DNA of 61,898 nucleotides from Pseudomonadota bacterium (GTDB lineage Bacteria; Pseudomonadota; Gammaproteobacteria; Burkholderiales; Burkholderiaceae): the NCBI GenBank assembly GCA_021783435.1, contig JAJXUC010000005.1, forward strand, positions 1 through 61,898, in the 5' to 3' direction. Below, one piece after another: positions 20,101 through 28,029 of this stretch (positions are counted from its first letter, which is position 1; each line of letters starts with the position of its first letter). Made by a program: the position numbers and the translations under genes. The notes beneath the pieces are model-generated. The model was given only the letters and a program-made list of their open reading frames with translations, made no database searches and had not been told where the DNA came from.

Positions 20101-20572
20101 ACAAATCGAAACGCAGGGTGATGACCGAGGCCCCGCCGGAGCTCACCGACCACATTTGCGCCAGCCCCGGCATTTGCCCGAACTGCTGCTCCAGCGGGGC
20201 GGTGACGGAGGATGTCATCACATTCGGGCTGGCCCCGGGGTAGAGGGTGGTGACCTGGATGGTGGGGTAGTCCACCTCCGGCAGCGCCGCCTGCGGCAGC
20301 AGCTTGTAACCGACGAAGCCGGCCACCAGCACCGCGATCATCAGCAGCGTGGTGGCGATGGGCCGCAGAATGAACAGCCGCGACGGACTGGGACGATCGG
20401 CGCCGGCCTCCCCCTCCCGGCCTCCCCCACCTGTGGGGGGGGTGAGCGCTGCGCTGCGCGAAGACTCCGGTTGCCCCTCGTCACTGTTCCCATTCCGCGT
20501 GGGAGGGGTTGGCTCCCTCCCTGCTTGCGGGGAGGGCTGGGGTGGGGAGTCGTGGCCCGGCGGCACGCTCAT
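17174..20572 (-). CDS. mdtB: RND multidrug efflux permease, MdtB-like, with repeat-encoded termini
   Basis: A 1132-residue RND permease, about 90 residues longer than E. coli MdtB. The conserved part begins at about residue 62 with [20 protein letters not shown] and includes [21 protein letters not shown] and the TM4 segment [16 protein letters not shown]. Residues about 6-56 (Gly/Pro/Ser/Arg-rich) and the last roughly 36 residues are encoded by G+C palindromes and have no counterpart in the family. The ATG at 20572 follows the adaptor stop by 2 bp, which supports translation of the N-terminal extension; no later ATG precedes TM1. The extensions would be cytoplasmic. It probably pairs with the MdtC-like protein. 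Confidence 0.92.
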   Translation of the reverse strand: MSVPPGHDSPPQPSPQAGREPTPPTRNGNSDEGQPESSRSAALTPPTGGGGREGEAGADRPSPSRLFILRPIATTLLMIAVLVAGFVGYKLLPQAALPEVDYPTIQVTTLYPGASPNVMTSSVTAPLEQQFGQMPGLAQMWSVSSGGASVITLRFDLSLSLDVAEQEVQAAINAAGSLLPTDLPQPPIYAKVNPADAPVITLGLTSDSLPLTTLDDLADTRLSQKLSQVSGVGLVTLSGGHKPAVRVTVNAQALAALGLSLDSIRTAITGANVNSPKGSISGSQQSFTIDANDQLQSPEQYRQMIIATNNGATVRLGDVASIDTGPENAWQAALVNGKPGIVINVQRQPGANVIAVVDSIQRLLPSLQQQLPAAARLSVLSDRTVTIRAAISDVKFELLLAVALVVLVIFVFLRSARATFIPATAVPLALVGTFGAMYLFGFSINTLTLMALTIATGFVVDDAIVMIENISRYIEAGEPPLQAALKGAAQIGFTIISLTFSLIAVLIPLLFMGDVVGRLFREFAITLAVAIVISAAVSLTFTPMLSARLLRHVPERKQGRLFRATGHAFERLTEGYARMLGWVLRHQPLVLLAALGTLVFTVFLYTAMPKGFFPVQDTGLIQATTVAPQDVSFAAMNRRQQALVDALLRDPAVASVSSVVGIDGINTTMNTGRLLISLKPLSERVLRVGPIISRLDARAAKVEGIRAFLQPVQDLTIDDIASRYPYQFSLSATSQAELSSANAALTARLKTLPQLAGVTSDLQDQGLQAYVDVDRSAASRLGITMSAVDSALYSAFGQRLVSTIFTQSAQYRVVLGVNTSGGGGLAAFDNIYLTSSSGRPVPLSAIAHVEQRATPLAVDHLGQFPAALISFQLAPGASLGAAVDAIQQVATDAALPPSVVIAFQGAASAFQAALSNQLWLLLAAVATMYIVLGVLYESYIHPITILSTLPSAGIGALLALMGTGHNLTVIAIIGIVLLIGIVQKNAILMVDFALDAQRHLGLAPEAAMLQAARLRLRPILMTTFAALFGAVPLVVGGGMGAELRQPLGITMVGGLLLSQLLTLFTTPVIYLAFDRLATRTAAWRSRTFGSGQEGGQSLPLPASPTRGGGETSAARSSGGSPPTSSTGGEGKP
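17181..17283. repeat. Family A palindromic repeat at the 3' end of the mdtB-like gene
   Basis: The best conserved part is 17229-17283, containing a perfect 10-bp inverted repeat (arms 17247-17256 and 17259-17268, CCTCCCCCAC with loop GG) and the flank GGCCGGGAGGGGGAGGC. Hand alignment to the reverse complement of 20406-20460 gives 50 of 55 identical bases. It is translated as the last residues of the MdtB-like protein. On the minus strand its end reads GGGGAGGGGAAGCC directly before the GTG start of the mdtC-like gene, so it appears to provide that gene's ribosome-binding site. Confidence 0.85.
20406..20550. repeat. Family A palindromic repeats at the 5' end of the mdtB-like gene
   Basis: Two adjacent elements. 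The first, 20406-20460, is the inverted counterpart of 17229-17283. The second, about 20511-20550, holds an imperfect stem-loop CCCTCCCTGC-TT-GCGGGGAGGG followed by CTGGGGTGGGGAG, a common type of intergenic palindrome in high-G+C Proteobacteria. Both fall between the ATG (20572) and the codons of TM1 and are translated as about residues 8-56 of the MdtB-like protein. Confidence 0.8.
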
Positions 20573-20574
20573 GC

Positions 20575-21990
20575 TCAGCGCGCTCCGCTGGCAGCAGCCT
20601 TGGCATGCTCGCCCGGCCTTGTCTTGCCCCCCGGCTTGGTCCTTCCCTGCTGCGACATTGGCGATGCCTCAGCGGTGCGCGCCTGCACCACCTTCACTTC
20701 ACGGCCATCGCGCAGGCGGTCCAGGCCATCGGTCACGACACGCTCACCGGGCTTCAGGCCGGAGACGATTTGCGTCAGGTCACCGTCGGTCGCCCCCGTC
20801 GTCACCTTGCGCAGCATCACCTTGTCGCCAGCGCCGATCACATACACATAGGTGCCCGGCGCGCCCACGGCCACGGCCGTGTTCGGGACCACAACCGCGC
20901 CGGGAATGGTGCGCACCAGCAGACGAAGGTTGACGAACTGGTTGGGAAACAGCGCCAGGTTCTTGTTGTCGAACTCGGCGCGCAGGTTGAGCGTGCCGGT
21001 TGCGGTGTTGATCTGGTTGTCGGCCGCCACCAGCTTGCCGCTGGCCAGCAGCCGGGTGTTGCGCGCGTCCCAGGCCTGAGCTTCGAGCTGCTTGCCGGGC
21101 ATGGCAGCCGGGCCGGGCCGCCCCGGGCGCGCGTCGTCTCCGTGGAGGGAAAAGTCCGCTTGCGGATTGGCCGGAGCGCCCAGCAACTGCCCGACCACCT
21201 CGCCGATCTGCCGTTGCGGCAAGGCGAAGGTCACGTCGACCGGCTGCACCTGGGCGATGGTGGCGATCGGCGTCACGCTGCCGCCCGTGGCGCTGCTGGA
21301 GCCGTTGCCCGCGCCCACCGCACCCGAGGTGGTCACCATATTGCCCGCATCCACCGGCCGCAGGCCGGCCAGGCCGGCCACCGGGGCGGTGATGCGAGTC
21401 CAGCTGAGCTGCAGCCGGGCGTTGTCGAGCGCGGCCCGGTTGGCGTCGAGCGTGGCCTTGTACTGCGCCACGGTGGCGCGCTGGTCCGACACTTGCTGCG
21501 CGGAAATCGAGTCCTGCTTGAGCAGGGTCTCATAGCGCACCAGATCGCTCTGCGCGCCGCCGAGTTGTGCCCGGGTCTGCTCGACCTGGGCTTGCGCCTG
21601 CTCCACCGCGATCTGGAACGGACGTGGATCGATCTGCGCCAGCAACTGCCCGGCCTTGACCATCTGCCCCTGCTTGTAGTCGATGCTTTGCAGCAACCCG
21701 GCCACGCGCGGCATGACGTTCACCAGGCTGCGTGGCGTCACCGTGCCCAGGGCACTGAGCCACACCGGCAGCGGCTGCGCGCGGGCGACGGCCGCAGTCA
21801 CCGGCTGCGGTGGCAGCTTGCCGGACATGCCGGGCGGAGTTTTCTGGGCGCGGCTCACATCGCCCACGCGCCACCACAGGAAAGCGCCGAGAGCCAGCAC
21901 CGCCAGCGGCAGCAACCAAGTCCAGCGTCGCCCGGCGGCGTGGGCAGCGGAGGTCGAGGCAGGATCGGAGCGCGGACCGGATGGGGTCAT
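20575..21990 (-). CDS. mdtA: RND efflux periplasmic adaptor (MdtA-like membrane fusion protein)
   Basis: A 471-residue adaptor with a single N-terminal membrane anchor ([18 protein letters not shown]). A lipoyl/barrel-sandwich half follows ([20 protein letters not shown], then [20 protein letters not shown]), then a coiled-coil hairpin ([20 protein letters not shown]) and the returning half with beta-barrel domain. The C-terminal ends [16 protein letters not shown]. It bridges the RND permeases and the outer-membrane factor encoded downstream. First gene of the operon mdtA-mdtB-mdtC-OMF, with 2-bp, overlapping and 5-bp junctions. ATG at 21990 (MTPSG) or 21996 (MPMTPSG) are both possible. No regulator gene adjoins it. 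Confidence 0.93.
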   Translation of the reverse strand: MTPSGPRSDPASTSAAHAAGRRWTWLLPLAVLALGAFLWWRVGDVSRAQKTPPGMSGKLPPQPVTAAVARAQPLPVWLSALGTVTPRSLVNVMPRVAGLLQSIDYKQGQMVKAGQLLAQIDPRPFQIAVEQAQAQVEQTRAQLGGAQSDLVRYETLLKQDSISAQQVSDQRATVAQYKATLDANRAALDNARLQLSWTRITAPVAGLAGLRPVDAGNMVTTSGAVGAGNGSSSATGGSVTPIATIAQVQPVDVTFALPQRQIGEVVGQLLGAPANPQADFSLHGDDARPGRPGPAAMPGKQLEAQAWDARNTRLLASGKLVAADNQINTATGTLNLRAEFDNKNLALFPNQFVNLRLLVRTIPGAVVVPNTAVAVGAPGTYVYVIGAGDKVMLRKVTTGATDGDLTQIVSGLKPGERVVTDGLDRLRDGREVKVVQARTAEASPMSQQGRTKPGGKTRPGEHAKAAASGAR

Positions 21991-22012
21991 GGGCAAGTCT
22001 CGGATGAAAAGT

Positions 22013-22057
22013 GGGACGCAAGCATGCGGGACACAGGCATGCGGAACACAAGCAGGA
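22013..22057. repeat. Three 15-bp imperfect direct repeats in the efflux operon leader
   Basis: Tandem units read GGGACGCAAGCATGC, GGGACACAGGCATGC and GGAACACAAGCAGGA on the plus strand, ending 17-23 bp upstream of the adaptor start (minus strand). The units are phased at 15 bp. They could be regulator sites or slippage products; nothing else distinguishes the 269-bp gap to the cobalamin adenosyltransferase gene. Confidence 0.6.
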
Positions 22058-22265
22058 CAAGGTGGCCAACTGACTGCGGGAGAGATGGCGCATTGTCCAA
22101 TCGTTCCCGACCCGCATGCCCCCTGGGGGCATGCGCGGATCCCATTGAACAGGCCGCATCATGCACGAGCCGCATGAACGTCGCGTGAGGCGTTTGTGTT
22201 GAAGTTTTGCTGGAGGCAAGCCCCGCCGGGTGGTCACGCCATACGCCGGCAGCCGGCGTAACCCC

Positions 22266-22877
22266 CTAGAGCTTGGCCTTGCGCTCGTGTTTCCAATACA
22301 CCTCGGTGCTGCCTTCGGCTCCAGCGCGGTTGAGGGTGCGCGCCAGCACGAACAACAAGTCCGACAAGCGGTTGAGGTACTGCAAGGGGCGGGCGAGGTC
22401 GGCAGGCGACGTGGACGTGGACACAGCCGTGGCAGCGCCAGCCTGCGTCTGGAGAGCGCGGACCACCGCCACCACCGAGCGCTCGGCGCGCCGCGCCACG
22501 GTGCGGCACACATGCGCGAGGCTGGCGGCGCGCGTGCCGCCGGGCAGGATGAATTCCTTCAGCGGCGGCAGCAGCGGGTTGTAGTGCGCCAGCGCCGTGT
22601 CCAGGCGCTGCACATGGGCGTCTTGCACCAGGGTCATGCCCGGCACCGCGAGTTCGCCGCCGAGGTCGAACAGGTCGTGCTGCACCTGCAGCAGCAGTTC
22701 GCGAATCGCGTCGTCCATCGGCTCGGTGAGCAGCAGACCGATGTGGGAATTCAGCTCATCGACCTCACCCAGGGCGTGGATGCGATCGTCGGCCTTGGAG
22801 CGTCGGCTGCCGTCGCCCAGACCGGTGGTGCCGGCGTCGCCGGTGCGGGTGGTGATGGCGGTGAGGCGGTGTCCCAT
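22266..22877 (-). CDS. Cob(I)yrinic acid a,c-diamide / cob(I)alamin adenosyltransferase, PduO type
   Basis: A 203-residue enzyme that transfers the adenosyl group of ATP to reduced corrinoid to make adenosylcobalamin. The N-terminal ATP loop is TTRTGDAGTTGLGDGSR (from residue 9). The middle has VDELNSHIGLLL, the LFDLGGELAVPG segment with the substrate-binding Asp/Glu residues, and FILPGGTRAASLAHVCRTVARRAER, the PduO signature. It encodes the PduO-type (MMAB-like) and not the CobA/BtuR type. It is divergent from the D-lactate dehydrogenase gene, 204 bp away. No other cobalamin genes are in the window. Confidence 0.93.
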   Translation of the reverse strand: MGHRLTAITTRTGDAGTTGLGDGSRRSKADDRIHALGEVDELNSHIGLLLTEPMDDAIRELLLQVQHDLFDLGGELAVPGMTLVQDAHVQRLDTALAHYNPLLPPLKEFILPGGTRAASLAHVCRTVARRAERSVVAVVRALQTQAGAATAVSTSTSPADLARPLQYLNRLSDLLFVLARTLNRAGAEGSTEVYWKHERKAKL

Positions 22878-23081
22878 GATGCGTCCATGTCAAGTCGGCG
22901 CCGCTGACGGCAACAGCGTATTCTTGCCGAAGGTGACGTCGACTGCGTCGTCGCGGGCGCGCTGCACTCGGTTCGGAATGCATGCCATGTGGGGCGTCCC
23001 GACCAGGCGAACGCGGATGCCTGTGACGCGAGAAGCCCTTTCGGCGTTGCCCTCAACCATCAGCCTGGATCGAAGGAGACC

Positions 23082-24491
23082 ATGATGAATGCGCCGGCCA
23101 TGCCCCAAACACTCACCCGCCCCACCCCACCCGCCCTGCTCGACGCCCTGGCCGCGCGTTTCAGTGCGCAGCTCTCCACCGCGCTGGCCGTGCGTGAGCA
23201 GCATGGTCGCGACGAGTCGCCCTTCGACGTGCCGCCGCCATCCGCCGTGGTGTTCTGCACAAGCACGCAAGACGTGGCCGACGCGGTTGCGCTTGCCGCC
23301 GCGCACGACGTGCCGGTCATCGCCTTCGGCGCGGGCTCCTCGCTCGAAGGCCAGTTGCTCGCGGTGCAGGGCGGCATCAGCCTCGACCTCACCCGCATGA
23401 ACCGCGTGCTCGATGTCGCCACCGAGGACATGCTGGTCAAGGTGCAGGCCGGGGTGACGCGCATGCAGTTGAACGAGGAGTTGCGCCACACCGGGCTGTT
23501 CTTCCCCATCGACCCCGGTGCCGACGCGACCCTGGGCGGCATGACCGCCACGCGCGCCTCGGGCACCAACGCCGTGCGCTACGGCACCATGCGCGAGAAC
23601 GTGCTGGCCCTCACCGTGGTGCTGGCCGACGGCCGCGTCATCCGCACCGGCACCCAGGCGCGCAAGAGCAGCGCCGGCTACGACCTCACCCGCCTGTTCG
23701 TCGGCAGCGAAGGCACGCTGGGCATCGCCACCGAGGTCACCCTGCGCCTGTACCCGCAGCCCGAGGCCGTGGCCGCAGCCGTGTGCTCGTTCCCCGATGT
23801 GGCGCAGGCGGTGGACTGCACCATCGCCATCATCCAGACCGGCATCCCCATCGCCCGCGTCGAACTGATGGACCCCGGCGCGGTGCGCGCCGTCAACGCC
23901 CACGACCACCTCGACTTGCCCGAACAGCCCCTGCTGCTGATGGAATTCCACGGCTCGCCCGCCGGCGTGCGCGAACAGGCGCAGAGCGTGCAGGCGATCG
24001 CCGCCGATCATGGCGGCTCCGACTTCGCCTGGGCCGACACCCCGGAGGAACGCACCCGCCTGTGGAAGGCGCGGCATCACGCCTACTTCTCCGCGTTGCA
24101 AACCAGGCCCGGCTGCCGCTGCGTCACCACCGACACCTGCGTGCCGATCTCGCGTCTGGCCGAGAGCATCAACGCCACCATCGCCGAGGCTGACGCAGCG
24201 GGTCTGCCCTACTTCGTCGTCGGCCATGTGGGCGATGGCAATTACCACATCGGCTACCTGCTCGACCCGGCCAAACCCGAAGAACGCGAATTGGCCGAAC
24301 GCCTCAATGCGCAACTGGTGCGCCGGGCGCTGAAACTCGGCGGCACCTGCAGCGGCGAGCACGGCGTCGGCCTGCACAAGCAGGAATTCCTGCGCGAGGA
24401 AGCGGGCGACGACGCTCTGGACGTGATGCGTGCCATCAAGCAGGCCCTCGACCCGAACGACATCTTGAATCCGGGGAAGATTTTTGCGTGA
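23082..24491 (+). CDS. FAD-linked D-lactate dehydrogenase (cytochrome-type, DLD/GlcD family)
   Basis: A 469-residue flavoprotein that oxidises a D-2-hydroxyacid, most likely D-lactate, and passes electrons to the respiratory chain. The PCMH-type FAD loop is AFGAGSSLEGQL at about residues 82-93. GTVGGM-like substitution reads ATLGGMTATRASGTNAVRYG. The FAD-oxidase C domain has GHVGDGNYH near 381 and CSGEHGVGLHK near 422, then NPGKIF at the end. The ATG at 23082 follows AGGAG by 6 bp; a longer frame upstream is not needed. GlcD also belongs to this superfamily but is encoded separately at 28161. Glycolate as substrate cannot be excluded. Confidence 0.88.
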   Translation: MMNAPAMPQTLTRPTPPALLDALAARFSAQLSTALAVREQHGRDESPFDVPPPSAVVFCTSTQDVADAVALAAAHDVPVIAFGAGSSLEGQLLAVQGGISLDLTRMNRVLDVATEDMLVKVQAGVTRMQLNEELRHTGLFFPIDPGADATLGGMTATRASGTNAVRYGTMRENVLALTVVLADGRVIRTGTQARKSSAGYDLTRLFVGSEGTLGIATEVTLRLYPQPEAVAAAVCSFPDVAQAVDCTIAIIQTGIPIARVELMDPGAVRAVNAHDHLDLPEQPLLLMEFHGSPAGVREQAQSVQAIAADHGGSDFAWADTPEERTRLWKARHHAYFSALQTRPGCRCVTTDTCVPISRLAESINATIAEADAAGLPYFVVGHVGDGNYHIGYLLDPAKPEERELAERLNAQLVRRALKLGGTCSGEHGVGLHKQEFLREEAGDDALDVMRAIKQALDPNDILNPGKIFA

Positions 24492-24570
24492 AACAACCAT
24501 GACGAACAACCCTCGTCAGGCCGAACGCCGCTCTCAAGGAAGCGTAGGGCCATCCCCAAGTTTCCTTGAA

Positions 24571-24610
24571 CCCGCGGGGGGCGGGTCGGCGAGCCGACCC
24601 CGGGGCGCAC
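24571..24610. repeat. Family B palindromic repeat between the dehydrogenase and VOC genes
   Basis: Contains a perfect 8-bp inverted repeat GGGTCGGC-GA-GCCGACCC (24583-24600) inside a very G+C-rich block. Hand alignment to 44523-44562 inside waaF gives 32 of 40 identical bases without gaps, and similarity extends upstream over AGTTTCCTTGA (AGTTGTCTTGA in waaF). It could also serve as the dehydrogenase gene terminator, though no T-run follows. Confidence 0.7.
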
Positions 24611-24643
24611 AGGCCGCTCCGTGAAATCCAACGCATCGCACTC

Positions 24644-25054
24644 ATGTTCACCTACCTCATGCTCGGCACCAACGACCTGCCCCGTGCGGCGGCGTTCTAC
24701 GACCCAGTGATGGCCGCGCTTGGGCATGCGCGCTGCGACATTGGGGATGACGATGGCTGGGACGATCTGGTCGGCTGGGGCCGCTATGCCGACGAAGGCC
24801 GCGTGGAACTGGCGCTGTGGTTGTGCAAACCCTTCAATGGCCAACCCGCAAGCACGGGCAATGGCACCATGATCGCCCTGGCCGCCAGCAACCGCGCGCA
24901 GGTCGATGCCTTTCATGCTGCAGCTCTGGCCCATGGCGGCAGCAGCGAAGGCGCACCCGGGTTGCGCCCGCATTACGGCCCCGACTTCTACGTCGCCTAT
25001 GTGCGCGACCCCGACGGCAACAAGCTCGCCGCCGTGTGCCGAGCACGCGGCTGA
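24644..25054 (+). CDS. VOC family (glyoxalase/bleomycin-resistance fold) protein
   Basis: A 136-residue single-domain protein with paired beta-alpha-beta-beta-beta modules. The N-terminal MLGTNDLPRAAAFYDPVMAA and the C-terminal DFYVAYVRDPDGNKLAAVC (with the usual DPDGN turn) are the family signatures. Members bind a divalent metal and act on diverse small molecules, and no substrate can be assigned. The ATG at 24644 gives the standard N-terminus; the open frame upstream passes through the palindromic repeat at 24571-24610 and is unlikely to be translated. It precedes the SRPBCC gene by 34 bp. Confidence 0.85.
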   Translation: MFTYLMLGTNDLPRAAAFYDPVMAALGHARCDIGDDDGWDDLVGWGRYADEGRVELALWLCKPFNGQPASTGNGTMIALAASNRAQVDAFHAAALAHGGSSEGAPGLRPHYGPDFYVAYVRDPDGNKLAAVCRARG

Positions 25055-25088
25055 GCACCCTCGCGCCCTCGGCGCCGGGCACGGCCAC

Positions 25089-25622
25089 ATGCTTTCCCCG
25101 ATGGATGCCGCGGCGGGCGCGCGCGACACTGTCGCCATGCACCCCACCTGCACCGCCCGCGCCAAGCTGCCTTGCCGTGCCGAAGCCGCGTTCGATCTGT
25201 CGGCCGACCCGGCGCGCTTCCCGCCGCTGTTTCGCGGCTACGGGCTGATTCCCTCCATCCGCTCCATCACCCTGCTGTCGCCGCTGGGTGTGGGTTGCAC
25301 GCGACGCGTGGCCAACAACGACGGCTCCATCCTCACCGAGTGCGTCACCGCACTCGACCGTCCGGGCCTGCATGCCTACACCCTGAGCGGCTTTCGCCCG
25401 CCGTTCTCCTGGCTGGTGCGGCTGGGAGAGGCGCGCTGGACGTTTACGGATGACGCGCGCGGGTGCGCCGTGGAATGGCACTACACCTTCACCCCGCGCG
25501 CACCGCTGTCGCGTCCTGTCGTCGCCCTGCTGTTGCGCTGCTGCATGCGACCCGCCATGCAACGCTGCCTGCAGGCCATGGGCGAGGCGGCCTCCAGGCC
25601 AGCCGACACTGTGGCATCCTGA
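25089..25622 (+). CDS. SRPBCC (polyketide cyclase/START-like) family protein
   Basis: About 177 residues. A beta-strand-rich helix-grip fold is suggested by AKLPCRAEAAFDLSADPARF, then IPSIRSITLLSPLGVG, CTRRVANNDGS and ARWTFTDDARGCAVEWHYTF, with a final long helix. Such proteins bind hydrophobic ligands, and some are cyclases or lipid-transfer proteins; here the role is unknown. Starts at 25089 (MLSP), 25101 (MDAA) and 25137 (MHPTC) are all possible, and no strong ribosome-binding site discriminates; 25137 gives the minimal domain. It lies between the VOC gene and the sterol-desaturase-family gene, all on the plus strand. Confidence 0.72.
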   Translation: MLSPMDAAAGARDTVAMHPTCTARAKLPCRAEAAFDLSADPARFPPLFRGYGLIPSIRSITLLSPLGVGCTRRVANNDGSILTECVTALDRPGLHAYTLSGFRPPFSWLVRLGEARWTFTDDARGCAVEWHYTFTPRAPLSRPVVALLLRCCMRPAMQRCLQAMGEAASRPADTVAS

Positions 25623-25662
25623 TCGCGTCGGCATCCCGGCAGCAGTCTCCGAACCCAGCCCG

Positions 25663-26550
25663 ATGGACAGCCTCATCCTCCTCGCCCTCGCCCCGGTCTT
25701 CCTCGGCTTCATCGCCTGGGAAGCCTGGTATTTCAAGCGCAAGGGCCGCAGCAACTACACCTGGGCCGACACGGCCTCCAACGCCACCCTGGCGCTGATG
25801 CACCAGGCCTCGGACGCGGTGGCCTGGCTGCTCACCTTCGGCCTGTTCGTCGCGCTCTGGCGGCATCGGCTGTTCAACATTCCCGCCACCTGGTGGAGCG
25901 TGGTCTTGCTCGTCGTTGCCCAGGATTTTTGCTATTACTGGTTCCACCGCACCAGCCACCGCGTGCGCTGGCTGTGGGCCTCGCATGTCACCCACCATTC
26001 GTCGGAGCGGCTCAACCTCTCCACCGCGTTCCGCCAGAGCCTCACCTACCCGATCTCGGGCATGTGGCTGTTCTGGCTGCCGCTGGCATGGATTGGCTTC
26101 GCCCCTGCGCACATCGTCGCCGTGGTCGCCATCAATCTGGCGTTCCAGTTCTTCGTCCACACCGAGGCGGTGGGCAAACTCGGCTGGCTGGAGCATGTGT
26201 TCAACACGCCTTCGCACCACCGCGTGCACCACGCCCGCAACCCGCGATATCTGGACCGCAACTACGCCGGGGTGTTCATCGTGTGGGACAAGCTGTTCGG
26301 CAGCTTCACGCCGGAGGATCCGGCCCATCCCTGCGTCTACGGCATCGTCCACCCGATTCGCAGCCACAACCCCATCACACTCACCGTTCACGAATGGATC
26401 GCCATGCTGCGCGACGCCGCGCGCGCACGCGGGCTGCGCCAGCGGCTGGTGCAACTGTTCGGCCCACCCGACCGGGCCCTGGCGGGTCGGGAGTCGGCGT
26501 CTGTGCCGCGCACGCACGGCATCGGCACGACCCTCCAGCCGCCGCCGTAG
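25663..26550 (+). CDS. Sterol desaturase / fatty acid hydroxylase family membrane protein
   Basis: A 295-residue integral membrane di-iron oxygenase. The histidine clusters WFHRTSH, SHVTHHS and HHRVHHARN are clearly visible, together with the final YGIVHPIRSHNP segment. Hydrophobic segments lie at about residues 1-20, 50-85 and 130-160. Family members hydroxylate or desaturate lipids, sterols or alkylglycerols using O2; the actual lipid is unknown. The ATG at 25663 opens with MDSLILLALAPVFLGF, a good first membrane helix. A frame extends 213 bp upstream but reads as the antisense-like overlap of the SRPBCC gene and is rejected. Convergent with the polymerase gene, 50 bp away. Confidence 0.9.
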   Translation: MDSLILLALAPVFLGFIAWEAWYFKRKGRSNYTWADTASNATLALMHQASDAVAWLLTFGLFVALWRHRLFNIPATWWSVVLLVVAQDFCYYWFHRTSHRVRWLWASHVTHHSSERLNLSTAFRQSLTYPISGMWLFWLPLAWIGFAPAHIVAVVAINLAFQFFVHTEAVGKLGWLEHVFNTPSHHRVHHARNPRYLDRNYAGVFIVWDKLFGSFTPEDPAHPCVYGIVHPIRSHNPITLTVHEWIAMLRDAARARGLRQRLVQLFGPPDRALAGRESASVPRTHGIGTTLQPPP

Positions 26551-26600
26551 CGCAGGGCGATGGCATGGCGCGCTCTGCATCCGCCCTGCATCCACAGCGC

Positions 26601-27827
26601 TCACGCCTCGGTGCCGAGGTCGGGAATGCGGTTGAAGGCGATGCGCATGGGCGCGCTGTCGCGGGCGCGATGGGCGCTGCCGCAATACACGGTGTGCTTG
26701 CCGTAGCGCAGGTTCAGCGCATCCACCGCCTGCCACAGACCGTTGCGGCGGCTGTCATCAGCGAACAGACTGCCGCTGCTCTGCGCCAGCGGCAGCAGGT
26801 CGTGCAGCACCATGCCGACCTTGAACGGCGGCGGCAGTTGCGGCGGCAAGTCCGCCCAGAGCGCGGCCAGGACATGCAGCAGCGTCTGGGTGTCCTGCGT
26901 GTGCGCCATGCGCGCGGCCTGTTCCCAGCGCTGCGACGCCTGGCCGCGGGCGGCGCAGCGCAGGCGCACGCTCATGGCGCTAGCCACCAAACCTTCGCGG
27001 CGCAGGCGCATGGCGGCCTTTTGCGTCAGACGGTCGAGCACGGCGCAGGCATCGTCACGGTTGCGCTGCTCGGGGGGCAGTACATGGCTGTGGCCCAGGG
27101 TGTGGCGCGGGCCGGCCAGGCGCTGCACCGGCAGGCCGTGGAGCTGGTCGTGGAAGTCGTCGCCACCGACGCCGCCCCAGATGGTGTGAATCTGCTCGCG
27201 CCGCGCATGCCACAGTTGCGCCACCGTGGTCAGCCCATGCGCGTGCAGCCGCGCCAGCATGCCGCGGTTGATGCCGGTGAGGTCGTCGAGCTTCATGCCC
27301 AGCAGCGGGCCGGGCAGATCGGTGTCGTCCAGCACCACCAGGCCGTCGGGCTTTTGCAGGTTCGACGCCTGTTTCGCCAGGAACACATTGGGAGCGATAC
27401 CCACCGACACGCGCAGGCATTCGCCCAGCGCCTCGCGCAGCCCGGCCTTGATGCGCAGTGCCAGCGCGGTGGCGCGCTCGCGGCTGCTCCAGCCTATGGG
27501 CAGGCCGCAGGCCATCTCGTCGATGGACAGCACCTGCTCCACCGGCGCGATCCAATCCACCGCGGCGATGGCACGGTGATGAAACTCCACATACAGCGGA
27601 TGGCGCGCCTCGACGAAAACGATGCCGGGGCAGAGCTTGCGCGCCTCGGCCACCTGGGTGCCGGTCCTGACGCCGAAAGCCTTGGCCTCGTAGCTGGCGG
27701 CAATGCAGCAGGTGGTTTCGGCCATCATGGGCACGATGCCGACCGGCCGGCCGCGCAAAGCGGGTTGGACCTGCTGCTCGACCGAGGCGAAATAGGAGTT
27801 GAAATCGACCAGCAGACAACGCAACAT
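26601..27827 (-). CDS. Y-family translesion DNA polymerase (DinB/UmuC-like)
   Basis: A 408-residue error-prone polymerase. The palm motifs are LVDFNSYFASVEQ (first catalytic Asp with the aromatic steric-gate position) and SIDEM (second Asp and Glu). The CIAASYEAKAFGVRTG segment and the helix-hairpin-helix-type GINRGMLARLHAHGLTTV are also conserved. The C-terminal little-finger domain ends near PDLGTEA, and no beta-clamp motif is obvious. ATG at 27827 is preceded by GAGGAG; a GTG two codons upstream is possible. A perfect LexA box lies 61-76 bp upstream, so SOS induction is expected. No umuD, imuA or lexA gene is adjacent. Confidence 0.9.
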   Translation of the reverse strand: MLRCLLVDFNSYFASVEQQVQPALRGRPVGIVPMMAETTCCIAASYEAKAFGVRTGTQVAEARKLCPGIVFVEARHPLYVEFHHRAIAAVDWIAPVEQVLSIDEMACGLPIGWSSRERATALALRIKAGLREALGECLRVSVGIAPNVFLAKQASNLQKPDGLVVLDDTDLPGPLLGMKLDDLTGINRGMLARLHAHGLTTVAQLWHARREQIHTIWGGVGGDDFHDQLHGLPVQRLAGPRHTLGHSHVLPPEQRNRDDACAVLDRLTQKAAMRLRREGLVASAMSVRLRCAARGQASQRWEQAARMAHTQDTQTLLHVLAALWADLPPQLPPPFKVGMVLHDLLPLAQSSGSLFADDSRRNGLWQAVDALNLRYGKHTVYCGSAHRARDSAPMRIAFNRIPDLGTEA

Positions 27828-27887
27828 GAGCACCGCTCCTCATCCCTCGCCGCCATGCAGAGGCAGCCGGAAGACATGGCATGATAA

Positions 27888-27903
27888 CTGTGTTTGTATA
27901 CAG
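27888..27903. promoter_or_regulatory. LexA (SOS) box upstream of the Y-family polymerase
   Basis: CTGTGTTTGTATACAG matches the CTGT-N8-ACAG consensus exactly and lies 61-76 bp from the polymerase ATG at 27827. The palindrome is symmetric, so it could also act on a plus-strand transcript starting nearby. Confidence 0.88.
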
Positions 27904-27906
27904 CTT

Positions 27907-28029
27907 ATGAGGGGCCGGCCGATGGCCCCGCAGCTTGCCAATGCGGGTGAGGTGCGCAGGCTGCGCTCCGAGCCTCGACGGTGGCCTGCAGCACCGGAGC
28001 ATGCTGTCTCCCGGCGGAAACGGCCATAG
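27907..28029 (+). CDS. Possible 40-codon ORF starting beside the LexA box
   Basis: An ATG three bases after the LexA box opens a frame of 40 codons ending in TAG, beginning MRGRPMAPQLAN and rich in Arg and Pro. There is no visible ribosome-binding site, so only a leaderless transcript would express it. I see no family similarity. Its position is the sole reason to list it; it may be spurious. Confidence 0.2.
   Translation: MRGRPMAPQLANAGEVRRLRSEPRRWPAAPEHAVSRRKRP

Noticed and set aside
20406..20572. An alternative start after the repeat in the mdtB-like gene
   Set aside because: No ATG occurs between the repeat and TM1 (first later Met is inside TM1), and the ATG at 20572 sits 2 bp after the adaptor stop, so the upstream start is favoured; rare starts cannot be fully excluded.
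26552..26589. GCAGGGCG/CGCCCTGC inverted repeat between the sterol desaturase and polymerase genes as terminator
   Set aside because: The 22-base loop and lack of a T-run make it a weak candidate in such G+C-rich DNA.
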